Shown here piece after piece: positions 27,835 through 33,879 of a DNA stretch of 64,000 nucleotides. The position numbers and the translations under genes were made by a program. Location: the NCBI GenBank assembly GCA_015062235.1, contig SUUZ01000001.1:124001-188000 (forward strand), in the 5' to 3' direction. The number at the start of each line of letters is the position of its first letter. The first letter of the stretch is position 1. This DNA is from Alphaproteobacteria bacterium (GTDB lineage Bacteria; Pseudomonadota; Alphaproteobacteria; RF32; CAG-239). Under the pieces are notes generated by a model. The model worked only from the letters and a program-made list of their open reading frames with translations. It ran no database searches and was not told the origin of the DNA.

Positions 27835-28101
27835 TTATGCCACCTTTTTATTTATAATTAATGCCTCATCAATTGCTTTAGCTAATTGATCTGCACAAGA
27901 TGTCCCCTTGCCTCGACAATCATTTCCTCGTAAAATATCAGCTATTTCTTCAGCACTTTTTCCTTCAACAAGCTTAGAAATTGCTTGCAAATTTCCCATA
28001 CATCCTCCATCAAATTTTACATTATATATCCTACCATCATCAATATTAAAACTTATATTGGTAGAACAAACTCCCTGAGTTGTATAATTAAACTTTTTCA
28101 T
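27835..28101 (-). CDS. TSCPD-domain protein (TIGR03905-like)
   Basis: An 88-residue protein with the TSCPD domain found alone or at the C-terminus of vitamin B12-dependent ribonucleotide reductase. Conserved features are TQGVCSTNI, FDGGCMGNLQAISKLVEG, and the closing cysteines in LRGNDCRGKGTSCADQLAKAI. It probably binds a metal or a nucleotide; the function is undefined. Confidence 0.85.
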   Translation of the reverse strand: MKKFNYTTQGVCSTNISFNIDDGRIYNVKFDGGCMGNLQAISKLVEGKSAEEIADILRGNDCRGKGTSCADQLAKAIDEALIINKKVA

Positions 28102-28120
28102 CTCTTTAAAAATCCTAATT

Positions 28121-29053
28121 TTAAAATATATCTGTGGGATAAATCAAATTTCCCTCAACCTCAACAAACTCTGCATACTTATTTTTCATAATCTCTTCTT
28201 GCATACAAAATTTTTCTTCTTTTCTCAATTCTTCTGGCAATTCAGCGCTATATACCAAAACTATTTCATGTCCTTTTTTTCCATTAAACTCGAATATATT
28301 TTCAACTGTTTTCATATAACAAATATTCAAAGGTTCAAAACCCAATTCTTCCATAAACTCTCTTTTTATAGTTTCTTCACCTTTTTCTCCAAATTCAATA
28401 CCTCCACCAATTAATCTATAAAATGTTTGCACTTTAATTTCATCATATCCTTTTATCGCTAACACTTTATTTCCTTTTGCAATTATAGCAACCGCCAGAG
28501 GTCTTATTTTTTCCTCTCTAGGTTTGGTTTTTATCCAAACCCTTTTTTCTTCCTTATCTTTAAACATTACCGAAGACATTTCTACTCCACCATATTCATA
28601 CATAACTTTTTTCATTGTTTTGTAAGAAGCAATATTTAAAGCGTTACAAGTAACCAAAATTTCATTAAGCCCCAAAAATTCTTGTGCATATTGACAACAA
28701 AGTTTTAATCCTTCTTGAGCCAAAGCTCGTCCTCGCGCTGAAGGAATAATATAATAAGCAACATTACCTCCTTCTTTTTTCAAATTTTCAGTCAAACCAT
28801 GACGAAGATCAAAAGCACCAACAAACTTTTCATCTTCAATCAACCACAATCTAGTCTGTTTAACATAACCTTTTTTTAACCCAACTCCTATTCGTTCATT
28901 ATCACTATTGAGCTTAAAATCAGCAAAATTTTCAAATTTCAAACCAATCCTAATACCATTAGTATCATAAAGCGTAGGAAACTTTCTAGCTTCCTCTACA
29001 CCTTCTAAAAAAGACAGCCAATACTTTTCTTCTGGTAATATGAGACTTAGCAT
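28121..29053 (-). CDS. GNAT acetyltransferase-Nudix hydrolase fusion
   Basis: A 310-residue two-domain protein. The N-terminal half (about 20-165) is a RimJ/RimL-type GNAT with GNVAYYIIPSARGRALAQEG as the acetyl-CoA region. The C-terminal half (about 180-310) is a Nudix domain whose box reads GGIEFGEKGEETIKREFMEE followed by LGF. I chose the ATG at 29053, preceded by AAAGGA, rather than 29071. Joining GNAT and Nudix domains is uncommon; it may couple acylation to hydrolysis of a nucleotide-linked substrate. The gene heads the 27.8-29.1 kb run. Confidence 0.83.
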   Translation of the reverse strand: MLSLILPEEKYWLSFLEGVEEARKFPTLYDTNGIRIGLKFENFADFKLNSDNERIGVGLKKGYVKQTRLWLIEDEKFVGAFDLRHGLTENLKKEGGNVAYYIIPSARGRALAQEGLKLCCQYAQEFLGLNEILVTCNALNIASYKTMKKVMYEYGGVEMSSVMFKDKEEKRVWIKTKPREEKIRPLAVAIIAKGNKVLAIKGYDEIKVQTFYRLIGGGIEFGEKGEETIKREFMEELGFEPLNICYMKTVENIFEFNGKKGHEIVLVYSAELPEELRKEEKFCMQEEIMKNKYAEFVEVEGNLIYPTDIF

Positions 29054-29244
29054 TTTTTTATCCTTTATCATAAATAAACACTAATAACAGTATATCTATC
29101 AAACTAAATTTGCAATAAAAATACATCCATTTGTAATTGAAGCATCAAGTGCCCAAATTTGGCTCGATACCGAACCTGGAATACAGGTAGAACATTACCA
29201 AATAGGTGACCAAAATTATTACAATCTTCTCTAGTAGCCACAAC

Positions 29245-29267
29245 AAAAAAACAGCCCTAAGCCTATG
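29245..29267 (-). terminator. Possible terminator after the ACP-like gene
   Basis: On the minus strand CACAGC and GCTGT flank an 11-nt loop and are followed by seven T. The stem is short, so this is a moderate call. Confidence 0.5.
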
Positions 29268-29289
29268 CTGTGAGCCGTTTTTATTCTCA

Positions 29290-29523
29290 TCAACTGATTT
29301 GTTCGCAAACCGTATTAACAACGTCCTCAATAGTTTTCCACTTTTCCACTAAAGGCTCATCAATATGAATTACATATTTTTCCTCAAGCGCAATTACAAG
29401 CTCCATCATATCAAAAATATCAAGACCTAAATAATCGTAAAGATCTGATTTCAACCTTGGTGTAACACCCACACGATTGGCTACAAACGTACAGATAAAT
29501 TCATAAATTTCTTTTTCTTTCAT
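29290..29523 (-). CDS. Acyl-carrier-protein-like protein lacking the serine
   Basis: A 77-residue four-helix protein aligned with acyl carrier proteins: SDLYDYLGLDIFDMMELVIA against the usual LGADSLDTVELVMA. The phosphopantetheine-attachment motif D-S-L is D-I-F here, so the serine is missing and the protein cannot carry a prosthetic group as a normal ACP. The leader is AT-rich without Shine-Dalgarno (TTTTTGTATTATG). It has no fatty-acid or polyketide genes beside it. It may be a decoy, regulatory or binding partner protein. Confidence 0.7.
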   Translation of the reverse strand: MKEKEIYEFICTFVANRVGVTPRLKSDLYDYLGLDIFDMMELVIALEEKYVIHIDEPLVEKWKTIEDVVNTVCEQIS

Positions 29524-29843
29524 AATACAAAAATTTTAAATTAAAGATAGATACAATTATAAATTTGTTCCCCATGTGTATCACTCTTTCTAATTTTTTG
29601 TAACTAAAAAACAAACTTGTATATTTATCTCAGCAAAATAATAAAATTTTAAACAGTTGGTATCTATACATGTCCAGACCACCTGTCATATCTAGTTGCT
29701 TGTTTTCACGTATCGCGAACTGTAAACCATTACAAAAATAAGAATGGATGACCAGATTAATTTTTTATTTGATTTTTTAAAAAAATAGGCTACCATCTGC
29801 CCACTATTTGAAATTATGATGTCTAATTAAAAATGTATATATT
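29524..29843. other. Intergenic region, promoter only
   Basis: About 320 bp between the divergent ACP-like and 29844 genes. I see no ORF of note. The right end holds a promoter-like pair (29769-29796) and a leader motif AAATTATGATGT shared with the modules at 30650 and 31540. The remainder has no clear structure. Confidence 0.5.
29769..29796 (+). promoter_or_regulatory. Probable promoter of the 29844 gene
   Basis: TTGATT (29769-29774), 16-base spacer, TACCAT (29791-29796), followed by the AAATTATGATGT leader found before two other island genes. Confidence 0.45.
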
Positions 29844-30059
29844 ATGGAAAAAATTGTTGATTTTATTAACGAGTTCTCTTGGGATTTTTTTATTCCTTTA
29901 ATAATCATTGTTGTGTGTATTGTTTATTTTATTGTTGCTTTTTCTATAGAAAATAAGCGTGTAAATAAAAATAGAAAAGACGTTCAACAAAAAATTGTTA
30001 ACGAGGAATTTGCCAAAAAAATTGCTGATAAATATAAAGGCAATGATGTGATAGAATAA
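29844..30059 (+). CDS. Small single-span membrane protein, unknown
   Basis: A 71-residue protein: a short N-terminal amphipathic stretch, one membrane segment (about 15-36, FFIPLIIIVVCIVYFIVAF) and a charged cytoplasmic-looking tail (KRVNKNRKDVQQKIVNEE). The start ATG in TATATTATGG has no Shine-Dalgarno. It is first in the 29.8-32.0 kb set of unknown genes. The next gene starts 39 bases later with no terminator between, so the two may be one transcript. Confidence 0.6.
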   Translation: MEKIVDFINEFSWDFFIPLIIIVVCIVYFIVAFSIENKRVNKNRKDVQQKIVNEEFAKKIADKYKGNDVIE

Positions 30060-30098
30060 ACAAAAAAGTAAATAACTAACATTTAAAAACATTTTATT

Positions 30099-30392
30099 AT
30101 GGCAGTAAAAGTAATTACAGGACAACTTGTGTGTCAACCAGTAGTATTAACGGATGAAAGTCAGGCTCTCGTGCTAATAGCTATAAAAAGTAATGAGGGA
30201 TATAGAGAAATGTATAGAAACTCTCGTAAATCTAGTTTAAACAATTCTTTGTCGTGGAATTATGCAAATTCAATGTTTTCTCACATCGCTACATCTTCTA
30301 TAGGCGAAACTGTTGAGGTAAAAATATATGACTCTACTGGCGAAATCCTTGATTTTAAAAACATAACTCGTCAAGACGCTATGTGCAAGTAA
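30099..30392 (+). CDS. Small unknown protein, paralogue of window-edge gene
   Basis: A 97-residue protein with no membrane segment. Its central segment (ANSMFSHIATSSIGETVEVK) and the following NITRQD resemble the C-terminal part of the protein ending at 252, making a local paralogous family. The start TTATTATGG has no Shine-Dalgarno. Its stop is followed 11 bases later by the first CCCCTCACAA hairpin. Function unknown. Confidence 0.6.
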   Translation: MAVKVITGQLVCQPVVLTDESQALVLIAIKSNEGYREMYRNSRKSSLNNSLSWNYANSMFSHIATSSIGETVEVKIYDSTGEILDFKNITRQDAMCK

Positions 30393-30403
30393 AATCTAAC
30401 TTC

Positions 30404-30431
30404 CCCCTCACAATTTTATTGTTGTGAGGGG
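30404..30431 (+). terminator. CCCCTCACAA hairpin, copy A
   Basis: A perfect 10-bp stem, CCCCTCACAA (30404-30413) / TTGTGAGGGG (30422-30431). Unlike other copies, it is followed by GAAAATTTTA, not by T, so termination may be weaker here. Confidence 0.75.
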
Positions 30432-30474
30432 AAAATTTTATGTAAAATACTGTATAAATATCAATGAGAAAAGC

Positions 30475-30507
30475 ATACAACCTCCTATTTCTGATAGGAG
30501 GTTGTAT
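30475..30507. repeat. Perfect hairpin, copy A (loop TTCTG)
   Basis: ATACAACCTCCTAT (30475-30488) pairs along 14 bp with ATAGGAGGTTGTAT (30494-30507). The 5-nt loop TTCTG is the reverse complement of CAGAA in copies B and C: the element looks flipped in place. The right arm contains GGAGG. Confidence 0.9.
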
Positions 30508-30609
30508 AGAATGGTGGTGAAATATTGATGAATTACTAACTGAAATAATCTCCTATTATGAGGAATTCCAATACCAATTAAAAAAGTTCATATGATGGAT
30601 TTTTAGCCA

Positions 30610-30638
30610 TTGATTTTTATAATAAAACAGCTTAATAT
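30610..30638 (+). promoter_or_regulatory. Module promoter, copy A
   Basis: TTGATT (30610-30615), 17-base spacer, TAATAT (30633-30638); conserved in position and spacing with the copy at 31499. Confidence 0.6.
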
Positions 30639-30688
30639 CAGCTCAATATTAAAAATTATGATGTTAAACTATTTAAATATTATAAATT

Positions 30689-30916
30689 ATGGAATTTAAA
30701 TGTTTTTGCCAAATTACTATTGACCCATATTGTGGTTCTACAATTTGGGATGTTTTAAAAGAAATGAAGTCTTTAAGTGAAATTGTTGGACTTCCTGTTG
30801 GTGCTAAATTTAACAACTGGCAACTTTTAATTAAATCTGACACCAATATTGATGTTGTTGCACAATTTTATAATAATGGTATAAATTGTGGCTATGCTTG
30901 GAAAATTAAACATTAA
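30689..30916 (+). CDS. Small unknown soluble protein
   Basis: A 75-residue protein with four cysteines (FKCFCQI, DPYCGST, NCGYAW) and no membrane segment or known motif. It begins AAATTATGG with no Shine-Dalgarno, directly after module A's promoter and leader. The next gene starts 12 bases after the stop, so they probably form a two-gene unit. Function unknown. Confidence 0.55.
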   Translation: MEFKCFCQITIDPYCGSTIWDVLKEMKSLSEIVGLPVGAKFNNWQLLIKSDTNIDVVAQFYNNGINCGYAWKIKH

Positions 30917-30928
30917 AAACTTTAAGTT

Positions 30929-31255
30929 ATGGAGCAATTTATTCAAGTTTTAATAGATGCATCCTCTTCATTTAGTTGGTGGCATTGGTTATTAGTATTA
31001 GGTGTTGCTGTTCTATCAGGTGGTTTTGGTATTGGAATTGTTTTTGCAATAAAGGAATATGATGAAATATATCCAGCTCCTTTTTTTATTATTCTTGTTT
31101 TGGCAATAATGATGTTAGGTCTTGCCTATTTATGTGCAACTCCTTTTCTAAATTATCCTGCAATAGAAGTACAAATAACTATAATCTCTTGGTTTGTTCT
31201 ATGGTTTTTAATAGGTTTGAATATGCCTATTATCAATAAAGATTCAAATGATTAG
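30929..31255 (+). CDS. Small unknown membrane protein, three spans
   Basis: A 108-residue protein with hydrophobic segments near 15-38, 50-70 and 79-98. No family is recognised. The start is AAGTTATGG without Shine-Dalgarno, 12 bases after the 75-residue gene. Terminated by the second CCCCTTACAA hairpin. The pair of a small soluble and a small membrane protein is suggestive but of unknown role. Confidence 0.6.
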   Translation: MEQFIQVLIDASSSFSWWHWLLVLGVAVLSGGFGIGIVFAIKEYDEIYPAPFFIILVLAIMMLGLAYLCATPFLNYPAIEVQITIISWFVLWFLIGLNMPIINKDSND

Positions 31256-31272
31256 TAATTAAGAACATTTTA

Positions 31273-31303
31273 CCCCTTACAATTTTATTGTTGTGAGGGG
31301 TTT
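31273..31303 (+). terminator. CCCCTTACAA hairpin terminator, copy B
   Basis: CCCCTTACAA (31273-31282) pairs with TTGTGAGGGG (31291-31300), with one G-T pair, followed by TTT. Confidence 0.75.
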
Positions 31304-31355
31304 ACTTTATCTAATACACGCAGAACCATAGATTTTTCTATTGCTTTTATAAAAC

Positions 31356-31388
31356 ATACAACCTCCTATCAGAAATAGGAGGTTGTAT
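31356..31388. repeat. Perfect hairpin, copy B (loop CAGAA)
   Basis: The same 14-bp arms as copy A (31356-31369 / 31375-31388) but with loop CAGAA, the reverse complement of the copy A loop. Confidence 0.9.
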
Positions 31389-31498
31389 AAATTGGTGGTG
31401 GGATATTGATGAATTACTAACTGAAATAATCTCCTATTATGAAGAGTTCCAATACCAATTAATAGAGTTCATATGATGGATTTTTAGCCATATTTTTA

Positions 31499-31527
31499 TT
31501 GAATTTTAAATCAAAGTAGATTAATAT
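31499..31527 (+). promoter_or_regulatory. Module promoter, copy B
   Basis: TTGAAT (31499-31504), 17-base spacer, TAATAT (31522-31527), followed by the leader AAATTATGATGTTAAACTAT shared with copy A. Confidence 0.6.
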
Positions 31528-31577
31528 CAGCTCAATATTAAAAATTATGATGTTAAACTATTTAAATATTATGAATT

Positions 31578-31964
31578 ATGAGTGATGGTCTTTTTTTTGT
31601 GCTTGTTATCATTCTATACGGTTCAGCAGCACTTTTGGCATTAAGCGGTCTTAAAAAGAAGAAAGGCAAAAAAAGTAAACTTTGTACTATGGATAAAAAA
31701 GACAAAGCTCTTCAAGTAAAAGATTATTTATGTGGATCAAAAGTTATAAAAAGTAAACCACAAAAAATCTCAGAAGTAATACCTGTTGAAAATGGTGGTT
31801 ACCAAATCTTAACTTATGATTCTCATGCTTTTCTACAGTCTCATTCAAATACCATTCCTCAGCGCGGTGATATTATAGTTTTTTATACTATAAGAGAGAA
31901 AAAAGTTGTCGGCATTGAGCTTAATGGTAAATTACTATATTTTCTTTCTGAAGAAGATATATAG
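31578..31964 (+). CDS. Membrane-anchored small protein, unknown
   Basis: A 128-residue protein: an N-terminal membrane anchor (about 5-24, FFVLVIILYGSAALLAL), a lysine-rich linker (KKKKGKKSK) and a C-terminal globular part rich in beta strands (about 60-128), including PQRGDIIVFYTIREKKVVGI, which could be an OB or SH3-like fold. No family is recognised. Start TGAATTATGAG without Shine-Dalgarno, after module B's promoter. Ended by terminator copy C. Confidence 0.6.
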   Translation: MSDGLFFVLVIILYGSAALLALSGLKKKKGKKSKLCTMDKKDKALQVKDYLCGSKVIKSKPQKISEVIPVENGGYQILTYDSHAFLQSHSNTIPQRGDIIVFYTIREKKVVGIELNGKLLYFLSEEDI

Positions 31965-31975
31965 AATTTCTTACC

Positions 31976-32006
31976 CCCCTCACAATTTTATTGTTGTGAG
32001 GGGTTT
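31976..32006 (+). terminator. CCCCTCACAA hairpin terminator, copy C
   Basis: CCCCTCACAA (31976-31985) pairs with TTGTGAGGGG (31994-32003), followed by TTT. Confidence 0.8.
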
Positions 32007-32103
32007 ACTTTATCTAATACACGCAGAACCATAGATTTTTCTATTGCTTTTATAAAACATACAACCTCCTATCAGAAATAGGAGGTTGTACAGAATGGTG
32101 GTG
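31976..32103 (+). repeat. Intergenic repeat module, copy C (truncated)
   Basis: Nearly identical to the left ~128 bp of copy B, including the hairpin with loop CAGAA (stem 32059-32072 / 32078-32090). Similarity stops after TGGTGGTGG at 32103, where the sequence runs into the AbiE region; the promoter half is missing. Confidence 0.8.
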
Positions 32104-32202
32104 GATAAGACCCCATTGGATTTAAGATTTTTGAATATCTTTATATTCCCGATACTTACAAAAAGATTTGAGCTCAATCTGGTCTGAGCTTGTATCTAAA
32201 AT

Positions 32203-33063
32203 TTACTCTTTACATCTCAAATTTTGAGTAATATCGATAAAGAACTCTTTGCTCCATAATTCTAACTTTGATTTATCTGCTACAAATGGTAAAACATCTT
32301 GTTTGGCTTGCTCAAAATCAATTATCGTAAAACGTTCTTTTAACATTGTTTGCAGTTCGTTTAATTCAAAAGTATCATTTTCAGTTAAAATCCCTGTATC
32401 TTCAAGTCTTGCTCTTAAATGTGGTAAATTAACTGCTGCATTATTGGCTAAATAAAAGACATAATCATAAAGATCTCTTCCTTTAATCCTATTTCCCCAA
32501 GAACGACAAATTACAGCATGTAATTTACCTGCGAACAAAGACGGCATATCATACAGCTTCACTTGATAAGGAGATGGCAATAAGCGATATTTATTTTCAA
32601 ATGTAGCTAAAGGCGGTGGATTTGTATCAATCTCAAATTTGATTTTAATCACTTCATTTGAATTGATATTTAAATCCGTTCCATAAATACTCAATATATG
32701 TTCTTTTGTATTTCCCTTTAAAAATGCTGATTTAATAGCAGAATCATGTGTTTTTACTTTTTCTTCTACTGAAAAATGCAACCCCAAAGAAGACAGTTCT
32801 TTTTCTAAACTTGAGAAATATTTTTGTAATTCAAAATTTTCATTTGGTTCAATCAAAGAAAAATCTAAATCTTCTGAAAAACGGTCAAGTCCGTAAAATA
32901 TTCGAAGCGCGGTTCCTCCATAAAATGCCACATTTTTGAAGAAACCAGCACGAGAAAGTCCACATAATGCTACTTCTTGCACAATTTCTTTCAAAGCATT
33001 TTTCTTTTCTTCAACATTATCGGTTTTATATTTTGAAAGCATTTGTTCTAAAACTGTTTGCAT
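32203..33063 (-). CDS. AbiEii-family nucleotidyltransferase toxin
   Basis: A 286-residue DUF1814/AbiEii nucleotidyltransferase, the toxin of a type IV toxin-antitoxin and abortive-infection system; relatives (MenT) add nucleotides to tRNA. The motif GGTALRIFYGLDRFSEDLDF provides G(G/S) and the DxD metal ligands; KIKFEID and the late IKGRDLYDYVFYL block, diagnostic of the family, are present. The start shares its A with the antitoxin stop (TAATG), and AAGGAG lies upstream, so both are made from one transcript. Looks intact. Confidence 0.9.
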   Translation of the reverse strand: MQTVLEQMLSKYKTDNVEEKKNALKEIVQEVALCGLSRAGFFKNVAFYGGTALRIFYGLDRFSEDLDFSLIEPNENFELQKYFSSLEKELSSLGLHFSVEEKVKTHDSAIKSAFLKGNTKEHILSIYGTDLNINSNEVIKIKFEIDTNPPPLATFENKYRLLPSPYQVKLYDMPSLFAGKLHAVICRSWGNRIKGRDLYDYVFYLANNAAVNLPHLRARLEDTGILTENDTFELNELQTMLKERFTIIDFEQAKQDVLPFVADKSKLELWSKEFFIDITQNLRCKE

Positions 33064-33650
33064 TACTTCATTCTCCTTATAAACTTAACCAAAAACTTCA
33101 AATTATTTGTGCGATATAAAGGGGCAAGCTTTTCAATAGCATCCATATCTAATTTCTTAAACTCATTTTCATCTATACGAAGGTCTTCAAATAAAAGAGC
33201 GCTAAATTCTGCTAAATTCTTAACAGGAGGTATAGTATATAGCTTATCGCATAAAGCCTTTTCCGGTGTTGCAATTTGATATGAATAACCATTTTCTTCA
33301 TATAATAAAACACCTAAAGGATATACATCTGCGGGAATATCTCGATAAGTAAATACCCCAAAATGATTTTGATATGTTTTTCTTCTGCGTTTACTAAATG
33401 TAGCGGATGTATATGTTTTATAGACAGCCTCTGGTATCAAACCATACCCGGACAAAGCATAATCAAATGATAAGTACGAGGGACCAAAAATACGTCCTGC
33501 TAAATATTTACCATTAGTAGATGAATTTGTTTCATATAATTCACGAACAATAGGTATCAGCCTCCCCGAATGAACCTCATTGCTTATTTTATCATGTATT
33601 TTAGCATAACTGCTAAATTTTATTTTCAAATCATCAAAAGAATATATCAT
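33063..33650 (-). CDS. AbiEi-like antitoxin
   Basis: A 195-residue antitoxin expected to counter the downstream AbiEii toxin, probably by toxin modification rather than tight binding, and to repress its own promoter. Family-like features are LAGRIFGPSYLSFDYALS (winged-helix linker region), RRRKTYQNHFGVFTYRDIP and ATPEKALCDKLYTIPP. The ATG at 33650 is preceded by AGGAGG; a longer frame to 33698 would start inside the promoter. A palindrome overlaps the -10 box. Confidence 0.82.
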   Translation of the reverse strand: MIYSFDDLKIKFSSYAKIHDKISNEVHSGRLIPIVRELYETNSSTNGKYLAGRIFGPSYLSFDYALSGYGLIPEAVYKTYTSATFSKRRRKTYQNHFGVFTYRDIPADVYPLGVLLYEENGYSYQIATPEKALCDKLYTIPPVKNLAEFSALLFEDLRIDENEFKKLDMDAIEKLAPLYRTNNLKFLVKFIRRMK

Positions 33651-33663
33651 ATTTCCTCCTGTT

Positions 33664-33698
33664 ACTCCAATTATAATGGAGTATTTGGAGAAAATCAA
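33664..33698 (-). promoter_or_regulatory. abiE promoter with overlapping palindromic operator
   Basis: Read on the minus strand: TTGATT (33698-33693), 17-base spacer, TATAAT (33675-33670). The -10 box sits inside the inverted repeat ACTCCA...TGGAGT (33664-33682). A further TTGGAG half-site lies at 33685-33690. AbiEi proteins repress by binding inverted repeats at their own promoter, which fits. Confidence 0.75.
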
Positions 33699-33719
33699 GC
33701 ATTTATTTATCGAATTCTA

Positions 33720-33834
33720 AAAAATCCTCAAACAGCCGAATGAAAAACTCTCAAACTACCGAACGAAAAATTGTAAAACCATGAAATGAATTTCTGCAAA
33801 ATCATTAAATGAAAACTTGTAAAAACATGAAATG
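33720..33834. repeat. Five tandem degenerate 23-bp iterons
   Basis: Five consecutive units of exactly 23 bp (33720-33742, 33743-33765, 33766-33788, 33789-33811, 33812-33834). Loose consensus is AAAAA(C/T)T-T-AAA-C-A---AA(T/C)G. Units 1-2 share CCGAA(T/C)G ends and units 3-5 share ATGAAATG-like ends. They lie just upstream of the abiE promoter. The period is not a multiple of three and there are no spacers, so neither coding repeats nor CRISPR. Confidence 0.8.
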
Positions 33835-33879
33835 AAAAAGACGCTTCACTTTATTTATCTGCAAATTCAATCACTTATA

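Larger units (their letters stand above)
30404..30686 (+). repeat. Intergenic repeat module, copy A
   Basis: Order: CCCCTCACAA hairpin, a 14-bp perfect hairpin with loop TTCTG, a ~110-bp conserved stretch (TGATGAATTACTAACTGAAA ... GATGGATTTTTAGCCAT), a TTGATT-17-TAATAT promoter, and a shared AT leader ending just before the next ATG. Copy B at 31273 has the same order with scattered substitutions. Confidence 0.85.
31273..31575 (+). repeat. Intergenic repeat module, copy B
   Basis: Same order as copy A. Its first ~128 bp, through TGGTGGTGG, are almost identical to copy C; its right part matches copy A. The copies therefore arose by at least two duplications, with unrelated genes between them. 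Confidence 0.85.

Noticed and set aside
29145..29330. 61-codon frame with a hydrophobic stretch
   Set aside because: It starts at a TTG inside the ACP-like gene, has no ribosome-binding site and runs through that gene's probable terminator.
31391..31475. Open frame in module B reading WWWDIDELLTEII...
   Set aside because: No start codon; the same frame has a stop in module A and is lost in C. Two synonymous differences between A and B are notable but too few to claim coding.
30505..32103. TGGTGG in the modules as tRNA 3'-end (att) copies
   Set aside because: The similarity to the tRNA-Ile 3' end is at most 11 bases and does not extend into the T arm.
33720..33834. CRISPR array
   Set aside because: The 23-bp units are contiguous with no spacers and are degenerate; no cas genes.
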